From Streptomonospora alba (GTDB lineage: Bacteria; Actinomycetota; Actinomycetes; Streptosporangiales; Streptosporangiaceae), in assembly GCF_000826685.1 (NCBI RefSeq), contig NZ_JROO01000044.1, positions 1 to 64,000 on the forward strand: a DNA stretch of 64,000 bases. Reading direction: 5' to 3'. Numbering within the stretch: the stretch's first letter is position 1; every line of letters begins with the position of its first letter. The position numbers and the translations under genes were made by a program. The notes under the pieces are model-generated. The model saw only the letters and a program-made list of their open reading frames with translations. It made no database searches and had not been told where the DNA came from. Shown one piece after another: positions 1-8,699 of this stretch.

Positions 1-561
1 GGCCAGCCGCCGGGCGTCGGCGTCGCCGCGGCGCACGACCTCGTGGACGGCGACCAGCATCGCGCCGCTGACCACCATGAGCAGTGCCTCGTCCACCGGC
101 TCCTCGGCCTTGCGGAACAGCGCCACGTTGCGGTCGGTCCACTCGCGCAGGCGGTCGCGCAGCTTCGACTCGAACCCGGGCGGGCCGTCACCGGAGAAGA
201 ACAGCACCGTGGTGTCGCGCTCGTCGATCGCGCCGTCCAGGTAGGCCCGCGCGGCGATGTACATCAGCCGCGTGGGGTCGGTCTCGCCCTGGGACCGGGC
301 CCGTGTCACCGCCCGGTGGGTGCGCTCCTGCTGGCGCTGCTGGAACTCCTCGTACAACGCCGTGTACAGGTCGGCCTTGCCGGTGAAGTGGTGGTAGAGG
401 CTGCCGACGCTGGCTCCCGCGTGCTCGACGACCTCGCTGACACCGGCCCGCGCGAACCCCACGGTGCGGAACACGTGCGCGGCGGCGTCGAGCAGGGCGC
501 TGCGCGTGGCCGCGCCGCGGTGCGAGATCCGGACGGGTTTGGGCGCTTTGTCCACAGTCAA
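1..561 (-). CDS. TetR/AcrR family transcriptional regulator, 3' end outside window
   Basis: A one-component repressor of the TetR family, expected to bind an operator through its N-terminal helix-turn-helix and release it when a small ligand enters the C-terminal domain. The visible 187 codons run off the left edge without a stop. The N-terminus reads TVDKAPKPVRISHRGAATR and then a typical HTH ending in GASVGSLYHHFTGKADLY at about residues 45-65. I chose the TTG at 561 because a GGAAAGGAA ribosome binding site lies 13 bases upstream; a GTG two codons later is possible. It is divergent from glpX with about 137 bases between them. The ligand and target cannot be told from sequence; autoregulation and control of an adjacent off-window gene are the usual arrangement. 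Confidence 0.85.
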   Translation of the reverse strand, partial: MTVDKAPKPVRISHRGAATRSALLDAAAHVFRTVGFARAGVSEVVEHAGASVGSLYHHFTGKADLYTALYEEFQQRQQERTHRAVTRARSQGETDPTRLMYIAARAYLDGAIDERDTTVLFFSGDGPPGFESKLRDRLREWTDRNVALFRKAEEPVDEALLMVVSGAMLVAVHEVVRRGDADARRLA

Positions 562-698
562 CGTCGGCTTACCGTTCCTTTCCGCAGCGGCGTGCCGTCG
601 GCCCGCCTAGGTCGAGATTACGACAGGTGATTACGCTTGTCCCAAACCACCGACCACGTCCCGCCTGGCACGCAGAGCCGGCTTCGAAGGGTTGAGCG

Positions 699-1730
699 AT
701 GAGCGTTCCCACCGCCCCGGCGGAGTCCCCGGGTGCACCCGACCGAAACCTGGCGCTGGAGTTGGCCCGGGTCACCGAATCCGCAGCCCTGGCGGCCGCT
801 CGCTGGGTAGGCCGCGGCGACAAGAACGGCGCCGACGGCGTCGCGGTGCGGGGCATGCGGCACATGATCAGCACCGTGTCGATGACCGGCACCGTGGTGA
901 TCGGCGAGGGCGAGAAGGACGACGCCCCGATGCTGTACAACGGCGAGTCCGTCGGGGACGGCTCGGGGCCCGAGTGCGACGTGGCGGTCGATCCCATCGA
1001 CGGCACCCGCCTGACGGCGATGGGTATGCCCAACGCGATCTCCGTGCTCGCCGTGGCGCCGCGCCACTCGATGTTCGACCCCTCGGCCGTGTTCTACATG
1101 GAGAAGCTGGCCACCGGCCCCGAGGCGGCCGCCGCCGTCGACATCGACGCCCCCATCGGCGACAACGTGCGGGCGGTGGCGCGGGCCAAGGGCGTCACGC
1201 CCCAGGACGTGACCGTCGTCATCCTCGATCGCCCCCGCCACCAGGACATCGTGCGCGAGGTGCGCGAGGCCGGTGCCCGGATCAGGTTCATCACCGACGG
1301 CGACGTGGCCGGCGCGATCATGGCGGCGCGCGCCGACACGGGCGTCGATCTGCTGCTGGGGATCGGCGGGACCCCCGAGGGGATCATCTCGGCCTGTGCC
1401 ATGAAGTGCCTCGGCGGCGTCATCCAAGGCCGGTTGTGGCCAACCGACGACGCCGAGCGTCGGCGTGCGCACGATGCCGGGCTCGATCCGCAGCAGGTGC
1501 TGACCACCGACGACCTGGTCGCGGCGGAGGACGTGTTCTTCGCGGCCACCGGGATCACCGACGGGGAGCTGGTCGGCGGTGTCCGCTACCAGGCCGGGGG
1601 CGCACACACGGACTCCCTGGTGATGCGGGGCCGTACGGGGACCGTGCGGCAGGTGCGCAGCGAGCACCGGCTGGCGAAGCTCGCCGCCTTCAGCGGAGTG
1701 GATTTCGCATCCCCCGCCTCCGAGCAGTGA
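699..1730 (+). CDS. glpX: Class II fructose-1,6-bisphosphatase GlpX
   Basis: Hydrolyses fructose 1,6-bisphosphate to fructose 6-phosphate in gluconeogenesis; cytoplasmic. The 343-residue length fits the family. The metal-binding and catalytic signature [10 protein letters not shown] lies at about residues 96-105, preceded by [15 protein letters not shown] near 69-83. The substrate-site segment [20 protein letters not shown] near 222-241 is also intact. The ATG at 699 has AAGGG seven bases upstream. Actinobacteria normally use this GlpX type as their main FBPase, so it is probably essential for growth on non-sugar carbon. It lies near fumC in this window, an arrangement I recall from other actinomycetes. 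Nothing looks unusual in it. Confidence 0.97.
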   Translation: MSVPTAPAESPGAPDRNLALELARVTESAALAAARWVGRGDKNGADGVAVRGMRHMISTVSMTGTVVIGEGEKDDAPMLYNGESVGDGSGPECDVAVDPIDGTRLTAMGMPNAISVLAVAPRHSMFDPSAVFYMEKLATGPEAAAAVDIDAPIGDNVRAVARAKGVTPQDVTVVILDRPRHQDIVREVREAGARIRFITDGDVAGAIMAARADTGVDLLLGIGGTPEGIISACAMKCLGGVIQGRLWPTDDAERRRAHDAGLDPQQVLTTDDLVAAEDVFFAATGITDGELVGGVRYQAGGAHTDSLVMRGRTGTVRQVRSEHRLAKLAAFSGVDFASPASEQ

Positions 1731-1808
1731 CCACACGCATCAGCTGCAACGGGACGTTTGCGCATTGGTACCTTCATAGCGGATTAAGTGCGTCGCTGCG
1801 GAGGTTCG

Positions 1809-3431
1809 ATGTCCTACCCTGATCCCCCCAACCAGCCGTCGTGGGGAGCGCCCCCGGGTCCGCCCGGCGGCCAGTACCCGCCGCCTCAGCCCGGCGCGGT
1901 ATACGCATCGCCGCCGAGTGCCCCGCGGCGGTCGAATCGAATGTGGATGGTCCCTGTGGCAGCGGGGCTGGGCGTGGTCATGATGGCCGGCACCGTGTGG
2001 GCGGCGACCAGCGTCGCCCAGAACGTCTTCGTCGGCGCCCAGCCCGAATCGGTGCTGCCCGCCTCGTCCATCGCCTTCGCCAAGCTCGACCTGCAGCCCA
2101 ACGGCGGCCAGCTCGCCGCCTACGCGCAGTTCGTGAACCGGCTGCCCGACTCCATGCGCGAGGACATCGACCCGGAGGCCGAACCCGGCAAGGAGCTCGT
2201 CGACTCCTACATCGAGGAGGCCGAGCTCGACGGCATCACCTACGAGGAGCACTTCGAGCCCTGGATGGGCCAGCGCTTCGGCGCCGCGACCTGGATAGCC
2301 GGCAGCGAGGACGCCGCCTCCAGCCACGCAGGCGAAGCCGTCGCCCTGGCCGTCGAGGCCGACGACGAGGGCGCCGCCGAGGAGTCCCTCAGCGAGATTC
2401 AGAGTCAGCTGGACACCGATCCCGCCTTCGACATGCGCGACGGCTTCGCCGTCATCACGGAGAACGCCGCCGCCCTCAGCGACCTGGAGTCCCAGATCTC
2501 CTCGGGCGGGACTCTGGACGAGAACGACACCTACACCCGGGACATGGAGGCGATCGGCACGGAGAACCTCGCCTCGGCGTGGATGGACCTGGAGCAGTTC
2601 GCCGCCCTGGGCGCGGAAAGCTCCGGCGGGACGGGCTCCGGCGGCCTCGACGGGTACGGCGGCGTGCAGCAGCCAGATCCGCTGGAGTCTCTGGGCGAGT
2701 ACGAGGACGTCAGCGGCCGCGCGGCGATCGCGTTGCGGATCGAGCCCGAGTACATGGAGCTGCGCGGCGACATGTTCGACGTCAGCGTCGACGGCGCCGG
2801 ATTCTCGGACTACGAGCTGCCCGATCCCGGCCTGCAGATGATGGGCGACCTTCCCGACGACACGATGATCGCCTTCAGCGGCACCGGCGTCTCCGATCTC
2901 CTCGGCCAAGCCTATGAGGACAACCCCGACGACTTCGGCGACCTCGACCAGATGATGTCCGAGCTCGGGCTGACGATGCCCGACGGACTCACCAGCCTGC
3001 TGGGCGAGAGCACCGCAGTGGGCATCACCGACCTCGGCGGCTCCCTCGACCAGTTCGCCAACGGGATGTCGGGCATGCCGTCCCTGCAGTACCGCGCCGA
3101 GGGCGCCGACTCGGCTGCCGTGGAGGACGCGGTCCAGCGGATGTGGGAAGGCTCCTACGACTCTCCTCCCGGCGTCAGCTCCGAGGGCCCGGTGACCATC
3201 GCGACGTCGGGCACCACCGGAACCGGCAAGCTGGGCGACGACCCCGTCTTCAAGCAGACGATGGCCGACACCGGCTCCGCCCACATGGGGATGTACATGG
3301 ATCTGCGGCCCATCGCCGAGAGCGCCGACGAGGACTCGCCCGAGCAATGGGGCGCGCTCGGGGCTTCGGTGGGGTTCGACGACAAGGCGATGTCGATGCA
3401 GGCCCGCTGGGCGCCCGACGGGAACGCCTAG
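1809..3431 (+). CDS. DUF3352-type membrane-anchored extracellular protein
   Basis: The 540-residue protein begins with a Pro/Gly/Tyr-rich cytoplasmic tail (about residues 1-40). A single transmembrane helix follows at about 45-67, then a long acidic extracellular part. The extracellular part resembles the DUF3352 family of actinobacterial surface proteins, whose function is unknown. The ATG at 1809 is favoured over one seven codons upstream because a clear GGAGG sits four bases before it. The soluble part is rich in Asp, Glu, Ser and Gly and has no Cys. It stands alone between glpX and a convergent ABC exporter and is followed by a strong hairpin. Family assignment rests on overall layout (Pro-rich tail, one helix, a first conserved block SSIAFAKLDL) rather than on catalytic residues, of which I see none. 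Confidence 0.75.
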   Translation: MSYPDPPNQPSWGAPPGPPGGQYPPPQPGAVYASPPSAPRRSNRMWMVPVAAGLGVVMMAGTVWAATSVAQNVFVGAQPESVLPASSIAFAKLDLQPNGGQLAAYAQFVNRLPDSMREDIDPEAEPGKELVDSYIEEAELDGITYEEHFEPWMGQRFGAATWIAGSEDAASSHAGEAVALAVEADDEGAAEESLSEIQSQLDTDPAFDMRDGFAVITENAAALSDLESQISSGGTLDENDTYTRDMEAIGTENLASAWMDLEQFAALGAESSGGTGSGGLDGYGGVQQPDPLESLGEYEDVSGRAAIALRIEPEYMELRGDMFDVSVDGAGFSDYELPDPGLQMMGDLPDDTMIAFSGTGVSDLLGQAYEDNPDDFGDLDQMMSELGLTMPDGLTSLLGESTAVGITDLGGSLDQFANGMSGMPSLQYRAEGADSAAVEDAVQRMWEGSYDSPPGVSSEGPVTIATSGTTGTGKLGDDPVFKQTMADTGSAHMGMYMDLRPIAESADEDSPEQWGALGASVGFDDKAMSMQARWAPDGNA

Positions 3432-3440
3432 CTGTGATGT

Positions 3441-3485
3441 CCCGGCCGGGCGCCTCCCGTGAAACCGAGGAGGTGCCCGGCCGGG
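3441..3485. terminator. Bidirectional hairpin between convergent genes
   Basis: A 17-bp stem (arms 3441-3457 and 3469-3485, one G-U pair) with an 11-base loop lies between the DUF3352 gene ending at 3431 and the ABC permease gene ending at 3502. It fits a terminator serving both strands; there is no U-tract, as is common in actinomycetes. Confidence 0.75.
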
Positions 3486-3501
3486 GGCCGCCCGGGCGCC
3501 G

Positions 3502-4335
3502 TCAGTCGATGAGCTTGCGGTGCATCTGGAAGACCGCCAGGCACCACGCCACGGCCACGAACGCGAAGAGGGCGGCGAAGTGGAGGGCGGCCTCGCCGAC
3601 GCCGATACCGAACGCGGTGCCGCGCACCAGCTCGACGCAGTGGTACAGCGGGTTGACCTTCGCGACGGCCTGCGCCCAGCCGGGCAGGGTGCCGATCGGG
3701 AAGAAAGTGCCCGCGATGAGGAACAGCGGCGTGATGACCCCGGAGATGATGTAGTCCATCGTCTTGATCGAGGGCACCGCCGCCGACATCCAGATGCCGG
3801 TCAGCGCGAACCCGAATCCGGTGACGAACGCGATGACGGGAACGAGCAGCATCGCCCACGACGCGGGCAGCCCGAAGGCGATCGCCACCAGCAGCGGGGC
3901 GCATCCGTACACGCCCGCCTTGCAGGCGATCCAGCTGGCCTCGCCGGTGACCAGCTCGCGCACGTCCACGGGGGCGGCCAGCATGCCGTCGTAGGTGTGC
4001 TGGAAGACCCGGCGCACGTAGGTGTCGATCAGTCCGGGGAACATGGACGTGAACAGCACCGACGTGGCCACGATCCCGGTGCCCAGGAAGTGGATGTAGT
4101 CGTACCCGCCGATCGCGCCGACCAGCGAGCCCAGTCCGACGCCGAAGGCCAGCAGCATGATGACCGGCTCGACGATCGAGGCGAAGGTCGTGGGCTTCCA
4201 GCTGCGCCGGTACAGCGCCCACTCGCGGGCCAGCACCCCCGCGATCGGTGCGAGTTCGAACCGACCCGGCGGCACCTGGACCGCGGGGGCCGCGTCGGCG
4301 CTCGATCCGCCTCTGGTCCGCGTATCCGGGCTCAT
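3502..4335 (-). CDS. ABC-2 type exporter permease
   Basis: A 277-residue membrane subunit of a drug- or lipid-type ABC exporter (DrrB/NodJ-like ABC-2 family). After about 50 cytoplasmic residues there are roughly six hydrophobic segments, beginning at IVEPVIMLLAFGVGLGSLVG. A conserved stretch PLYHCVELVRGTAFG, typical of ABC-2 permeases, lies before the last helices. The ATG at 4335 overlaps the stop of the ATPase gene by four bases (ATGA), so the two are translationally coupled. The substrate cannot be deduced; family members export antibiotics, glycolipids or lipo-oligosaccharides. Confidence 0.93.
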   Translation of the reverse strand: MSPDTRTRGGSSADAAPAVQVPPGRFELAPIAGVLAREWALYRRSWKPTTFASIVEPVIMLLAFGVGLGSLVGAIGGYDYIHFLGTGIVATSVLFTSMFPGLIDTYVRRVFQHTYDGMLAAPVDVRELVTGEASWIACKAGVYGCAPLLVAIAFGLPASWAMLLVPVIAFVTGFGFALTGIWMSAAVPSIKTMDYIISGVITPLFLIAGTFFPIGTLPGWAQAVAKVNPLYHCVELVRGTAFGIGVGEAALHFAALFAFVAVAWCLAVFQMHRKLID

Positions 4336-5402
4336 TCGACTCTCTCCCCCGTCAAGGTGACGAACACGTCCTCCAGATTGCCCGCGCGGGCGTTGCCGCG
4401 GCCCAGCGAGTCGCGCAGGGACTCGGGCATCGCGTCGGCGCGCAGCACCGACAGGGTGGCGCCGGTACGGCGGGTGGCCAGCCCCGCGGCGGCGACGCGC
4501 TCCTCGATCTCGTCGGCGCGCGCCCCCGGCTCCACGGGGAACTCCTCGACGGTCGAGCCCGCGTGGCGGGCGATGAGGTCGGCGGGGACACCCTGGGAGA
4601 CGACCCTGCCCTTGGCCATCAGCGCCACGACGTCGGCGAGGCGCTCGGCCTCCTCGATGTAGTGGGTGGACATCAGCACGGTGACGCCCTCGGCACGCAG
4701 CTCGGTGATCAGCCCCCACAGTTCCTGGCGCACCTGGGGATCGAGCCCGACGGTGGGCTCGTCCAGCAGCACCAGGCGCGGGCGGTGCACCAACCCGCGC
4801 ACGATCAGCAGGCGCCGGCGCATCCCGCCGGAGAGCTTGTCGGCGCGCAGGTCGGGGCGGTCCTCAAGATGGGCCAGGCGCAGCCCGCGATCGACGGACT
4901 CGGCGCGGCGTGCCCGCGGCACCCGGTACAGGTGGGTGAAGACCTCCAGGTTCTCGCGCACCGTCAACTCTTCGTCCAGGTTGTCGTGCTGGGGCACGAC
5001 GCCCATCTCGGCACGGGCGCGCTTGGAGGCGCGGGGAACCGGGTGGCCCAGCACGGTGATCTCGCCGGAGTCGGCGCGGCTCTGGGCGGTGAGCATCTTC
5101 ATGGTGGTGGACTTGCCGGCGCCGTTGGGGCCGAGCAGGCCGAAGACGGTACCGGTGGGAACCTCGAGGTCCAGGCCGTCGACAGCGGTGAAGGAGCCGA
5201 AACGCTTGACGACGTCGCGCAGCGCGACGGCGGGTGCCCCGCCGGCGTCGGCGCCGTGCGCGGGCGAGGCGCCGGCGTCCGTGCGCGGGCCGTCGCGCCC
5301 GGCGGGTTCGGCGGGCCCGGTGCGGTCGACTGGCGCGGCCGAACCGTCGGGGGCAGAGGATTCGGCGGAGCCCACAGAAGAGCTGCGTCCCGATAGCGAC
5401 AT
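4332..5402 (-). CDS. ABC transporter ATP-binding protein (DrrA/NodI-like)
   Basis: The nucleotide-binding subunit that powers the downstream permease. Walker A GPNGAGKST is at residues 91-99, the signature LSGGMRRR at 190-197 and Walker B VLLDEPTVGLD at 211-221. The remaining C-terminal ~130 residues match the extra domain of DrrA-like ATPases. A low-complexity Ala/Gly/Pro/Asp-rich N-terminal extension of about 58 residues precedes the ATPase core and may be an artefact of choosing the most upstream start at 5402. It forms an operon with the permease. Divergent from fumC. Confidence 0.94.
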   Translation of the reverse strand: MSLSGRSSSVGSAESSAPDGSAAPVDRTGPAEPAGRDGPRTDAGASPAHGADAGGAPAVALRDVVKRFGSFTAVDGLDLEVPTGTVFGLLGPNGAGKSTTMKMLTAQSRADSGEITVLGHPVPRASKRARAEMGVVPQHDNLDEELTVRENLEVFTHLYRVPRARRAESVDRGLRLAHLEDRPDLRADKLSGGMRRRLLIVRGLVHRPRLVLLDEPTVGLDPQVRQELWGLITELRAEGVTVLMSTHYIEEAERLADVVALMAKGRVVSQGVPADLIARHAGSTVEEFPVEPGARADEIEERVAAAGLATRRTGATLSVLRADAMPESLRDSLGRGNARAGNLEDVFVTLTGERVE

Positions 5403-5581
5403 AGGACAACCGTAGAAGCGGACAGTGACAATCGGCCACTGCTTTTCCGCGCCCGCGAGCGGCGGCGCATCCGGGCGGGCCCCCTCGTCCTGCTGCGCAT
5501 CGCTCCAGGCGGTGCGGGGTTGCCGACGGGTGGGGCGCGGCGATCTGGCAATCTTGGGTTCAGGTTTTCCCGCGAGGTGTC

Positions 5582-6988
5582 ATGAGGTGTGATCCAACGA
5601 TGGGCGATTTCCGCGTCGAGCACGACTCGATGGGCGAGGTCAAGGTCCCCGCCGAAGCCAAGTGGCGCGCGCAGACGCAGCGCGCCGTAGAGAACTTCCC
5701 GATCTCCGGACAGGGGATCGAGCACGCCAACATCCGCGCCCTCGGGCATATCAAGGCCGCCGCGGCCAAGGTGAACACGGAACTGGGGGTGATCCCCGAG
5801 GAGTTCGGCACGGCGATCCGCGAGGCCGCGCTGGAGGTCGCCGAAGGCACGTGGAACGACGAGTTCCCCATCGACGTGTTCCAGACCGGCTCGGGCACGT
5901 CGAGCAACATGAACACCAACGAGGTGGTCGCCACCATCGCCGCCGAGCGCTCGGGCGCGGCGATCCACCCCAACGACCACGTCAACGCTTCGCAGTCCTC
6001 CAACGACGTCTACCCGTCGTCGCTGCACATCGCCGCCGTCTCGGCGGTGGTCCACGAGCTCATCCCGGCGCTGCGGCACCTGGAGGGCGCGCTGCGGGCC
6101 AAGGCGGAGGAATTCGACACCGTCGTCAAGAGCGGGCGCACCCACCTGATGGACGCCACCCCGGTCACGCTGGGCCAGGAGTTCGCCGGCTACGCGGCGC
6201 AGGTGCGCAACGGGGTGGAGCGGCTGGAGGCGACCCTGCCGCGCGTGGCCGAGCTGCCGCTGGGCGGCACCGCGGTGGGCACCGGCATCAACACCCCCGA
6301 GGGCTTCGCGGCCAAGGTCATCGCCGAGATCGCCTCGGCCACCGGCCTGCCGCTGACCGAGGCCCGCGACCACTTCGAGGCCCAGGGCGCGCGCGACGGC
6401 CTGGTGGAGCTGTCGGGCCAGCTGCGCACCGTCGCGGTGGGCTACGTCAAGATCGCCAACGACATCCGGTGGATGGGCTCGGGCCCGAGCACCGGCCTGG
6501 CCGAAATCCGGCTGCCCGACCTGCAGCCCGGCTCCTCGATCATGCCCGGCAAGGTCAATCCGGTGCTGTGCGAGGCCATGCTCCAGGTCGCCTCGCAGGT
6601 CGTGGGCAACGACGCGGCGGTGTCCTTCGGAGGGGCGTCCGGCAACTTCGAGCTGAACGTGCAGCTGCCGGTGATCGGACGCAACGTGCTGGAGTCGATC
6701 CGCCTGCTGGCCAACGTCTCGCGGGTCTTCGCGGACCGGTGCGTCGCCGGCATCGAGGCCGACGAGGAGCGCTGCAGCGCCTACGCCGAGTCCTCCCCCT
6801 CGATCGTGACGCCGCTCAACCGCTACATCGGCTACGAGGAGGCCTCCAAGGTCGCCAAGCAGTCGCTGGCCGAGCGCAAGACCATCCGCGAGGTCGTGCT
6901 GGAGCGCGGCTACATCGGCGCGGGCGAACTCACCGAGGCCCAGCTCGACGAGGCGCTCGACGTGCTGCGGATGACCAACTCCCAGTAG
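5582..6988 (+). CDS. fumC: Class II fumarate hydratase
   Basis: Interconverts fumarate and L-malate in the TCA cycle; cytoplasmic homotetramer. All hallmarks are present: the [10 protein letters not shown] segment, the [14 protein letters not shown] block, [11 protein letters not shown], and the superfamily signature [11 protein letters not shown] at about residues 318-328. At 468 residues it matches the family. Two starts are plausible: the ATG at 5582 (GAGG four bases upstream) and the ATG at 5600 (GAGG twelve bases upstream). Class II enzymes lack iron-sulfur clusters, so it should tolerate oxidative stress. Three stacked hairpins follow the stop. Confidence 0.97.
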   Translation: MRCDPTMGDFRVEHDSMGEVKVPAEAKWRAQTQRAVENFPISGQGIEHANIRALGHIKAAAAKVNTELGVIPEEFGTAIREAALEVAEGTWNDEFPIDVFQTGSGTSSNMNTNEVVATIAAERSGAAIHPNDHVNASQSSNDVYPSSLHIAAVSAVVHELIPALRHLEGALRAKAEEFDTVVKSGRTHLMDATPVTLGQEFAGYAAQVRNGVERLEATLPRVAELPLGGTAVGTGINTPEGFAAKVIAEIASATGLPLTEARDHFEAQGARDGLVELSGQLRTVAVGYVKIANDIRWMGSGPSTGLAEIRLPDLQPGSSIMPGKVNPVLCEAMLQVASQVVGNDAAVSFGGASGNFELNVQLPVIGRNVLESIRLLANVSRVFADRCVAGIEADEERCSAYAESSPSIVTPLNRYIGYEEASKVAKQSLAERKTIREVVLERGYIGAGELTEAQLDEALDVLRMTNSQ

Positions 6989-7005
6989 TCGGCCGCCCGG
7001 TGCCC

Positions 7006-7120
7006 GCCGCCGCCCGCCTCGGCGGGTGCGGCGGCGCCGGCACGGCGGCCTGTGCGGCCGCAGCCGCACAGGCCGCCGGAGACGGGTGCGGCCCCGGACG
7101 AGAGGGGTGCCCGGGGCCGC
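7006..7120. terminator. Three stacked hairpins between fumC and a convergent gene
   Basis: The intergenic region holds a perfect 15-bp stem (7044-7058 with 7063-7077, loop CGCA). It is flanked by an imperfect stem at 7006-7035 and a perfect 10-bp stem at 7088-7097 with 7111-7120. Their place between two convergent stops fits a bidirectional terminator. Confidence 0.75.
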
Positions 7121-7182
7121 GGGTCGAGCCGGCGGACCGGCTCCATGCTTGTCGGCGGCTTAGGGGAGCCGCGTTTCCCGCT

Positions 7183-7911
7183 CTAGTACCAGCCCTGGGA
7201 TTGGGAGGTCTCCCAGGCGCTGCACGGGGAGCCGTACCTGTCCTCGATGTAGCCCAGTCCCCACTCGATCTGGGTGGCGGGGTTGGTGCGCCAGTCCGAA
7301 CCGGCGTCGGCCATCTTGCTGCCCGGCAGGGCCTGCGGGATGCCGTACGCGCCCGAGCTCGGGTTCTGCGCGGTGTGGTCCCAGTTGCTCTCCTTCTCCC
7401 ACAGGGGCTCCAGGCAGGAGAACTGGTCGGATCCCCACCCGTAGTCGGACAGCATCGAGCGGGCGATGGACTTGGGGTCACCCGTGGCCGTCGACCCTCC
7501 GCCGGAGGAGCCGGAGTCGGATTCGGTCTCCTCGGGCTCGGGCTCGGGCTCCTCCTTCTTCTCCTGTTTCACCGTGGCCGACCCGTTCGCCGGGCCGGTG
7601 ACTTCGCCCAGGCGGTCGCGGACCTTGTCCCGCTGCTGTTCCAGCTGCTTGTCGGAGACCTGCTCCGTAGCCGCGAAGAACCGCTGCGGGCCGCTGGTCG
7701 CATCGGGGACCACCACGGAGGCGCTTTCGCCCGGGTCGCCCCCCTGGTCGGCGAATGCGGTGACGGCGAACGCCGCACCTGCGACCACCGCTGCCGAGCC
7801 GACCGCCGAGGCCACCCGCAGCGAGATCCGGTTGAGTAGCAACAATCGCCCTTTCGCCTGTCGCGCACCCGGCGATGCGTGCGCGAATGAGCCTGTCCCC
7901 TGGGTCTCCAC
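7183..7911 (-). CDS. Secreted lytic-transglycosylase-like protein
   Basis: A small exported protein likely to cleave or bind peptidoglycan. The C-terminal ~70 residues match the SLT-like/aggregation-promoting-factor fold common in actinomycetes: WEKESNWDHTAQNPSSGAYG, then GIPQALPGSKMA and WGLGYIEDRYGSP, with Glu of KESNW as the expected catalytic acid. An acidic linker of Lys/Glu/Pro and Ser/Gly repeats (about residues 100-145) separates it from the N-terminus. The GTG at 7911 gives a 33-residue n-region before the hydrophobic signal segment and has no clear RBS. A TTG at 7845, preceded by AAAGGG, would give a more normal signal peptide and may be the true start. I looked for a c-di-AMP riboswitch upstream and did not find its conserved blocks. 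Confidence 0.85.
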   Translation of the reverse strand: METQGTGSFAHASPGARQAKGRLLLLNRISLRVASAVGSAAVVAGAAFAVTAFADQGGDPGESASVVVPDATSGPQRFFAATEQVSDKQLEQQRDKVRDRLGEVTGPANGSATVKQEKKEEPEPEPEETESDSGSSGGGSTATGDPKSIARSMLSDYGWGSDQFSCLEPLWEKESNWDHTAQNPSSGAYGIPQALPGSKMADAGSDWRTNPATQIEWGLGYIEDRYGSPCSAWETSQSQGWY

Positions 7912-8279
7912 AGAACTGAGGAAAAGAGCGGGGGGAGGTGCGCATCGCGTCGACCGCCGGCCGGCCTCACCCCGAGGAGAAGACCGCGTGGAGGGTCGGG
8001 GGTCAAAGATCCGTCACACGCGCCCCAAGGGCTCCCTATACAACAGCAACCACCCTGCCGCATGATCACGACTGCGTAACACCGTTTGAACTATGACGTG
8101 GTTCACAGTGCGCAGAGTTATCAACGGAAATCCCGACATAGCGGGAGAGGACGAAGCTGACCTCGGAATCGTATCGGATCGCGGGGCGGCACCGGCAGGC
8201 AAAAAGCGGGTAATCACCATGCGTGACCGGGTGGCCATCCCCACCCTCGGCGCCGCCGGTTCGCACACGGCGGGCGGAA
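7912..8279. other. Intergenic region upstream of the transglycosylase gene
   Basis: No gene is supported here. The stretch around 8030-8130 is less G+C-rich than its surroundings and probably carries the promoter for the leftward secreted protein; a TATAGG-like hexamer on the minus strand near 8035 is a weak candidate. No riboswitch or tRNA is recognised. Confidence 0.4.
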
Positions 8280-8495
8280 TCAGTCCAGCGGCAGGTGCCG
8301 GTGCTCCTTGCCGGTCCCCGCGCACATGCGGCACGGTTCCTCGACCCACTCCCAGGTGATCATGCCGTTTCCATCGGCGACCGGGCGCTCGGGGGACCAC
8401 CGTCCCTCGCCGTCGCAGTAGTGGCACGCGATATCGGTACGACTGCACCACGGGCAGTCGGTGAGCGCGCAGCATTCCCGCGTCGGTGTGTCCAT
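8280..8495 (-). CDS. Small DnaJ-type zinc-finger-like protein
   Basis: A 71-residue protein dense in cysteine. It has three CxxC pairs (CPWC, CHYC and CRMC) plus a CC doublet near the N-terminus. Two of the pairs are in the form CxxCxGxG (CHYCDGEG and CRMCAGTG), the repeat unit of the DnaJ cysteine-rich domain, so zinc binding is expected. The ATG at 8495 follows a strong GGGAGGGGG. A longer upstream reading exists but lacks such a site. There is no J domain or membrane segment. Its role is unknown; a metal-dependent chaperone-like or RNA-binding adaptor is possible but unproven. Confidence 0.7.
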   Translation of the reverse strand: MDTPTRECCALTDCPWCSRTDIACHYCDGEGRWSPERPVADGNGMITWEWVEEPCRMCAGTGKEHRHLPLD

Positions 8496-8642
8496 GGATG
8501 CCCCCTCCCGAAACGGCTGTAGCGTCCCACAGGCCCGGAACAGCGTCCACCCCGGCCGAGTCGGCCCAGGCCGGCACCGGCTGAGCGCGGCGGCTCCCGG
8601 CACCGGGCTGCGTCCCGCGGAGCCTCGGCGCCGCGTGCCGGC

Positions 8643-8694
8643 GGGAACCCACCGGGACCAACACGCAAGCGCCCCGTGTTCCCGGTGGGTTCCC
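8643..8694 (-). terminator. Long hairpin terminator of phoD
   Basis: A perfect 15-bp stem (8643-8657 with 8680-8694) encloses a second short stem (ACACG with CGTGT). It lies just past the leftward phoD stop at 8700-8702. Confidence 0.8.
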
Positions 8695-8699
8695 GGGTT

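Noticed and set aside
43-630. Rightward open frame of 195 codons at the left end
   Set aside because: Shadow of the leftward TetR gene, whose HTH is unmistakable on the other strand.
7912-8100. c-di-AMP (ydaO-type) riboswitch upstream of the transglycosylase gene
   Set aside because: Actinomycete wall hydrolases often have one, but the conserved blocks are not present in this leader.
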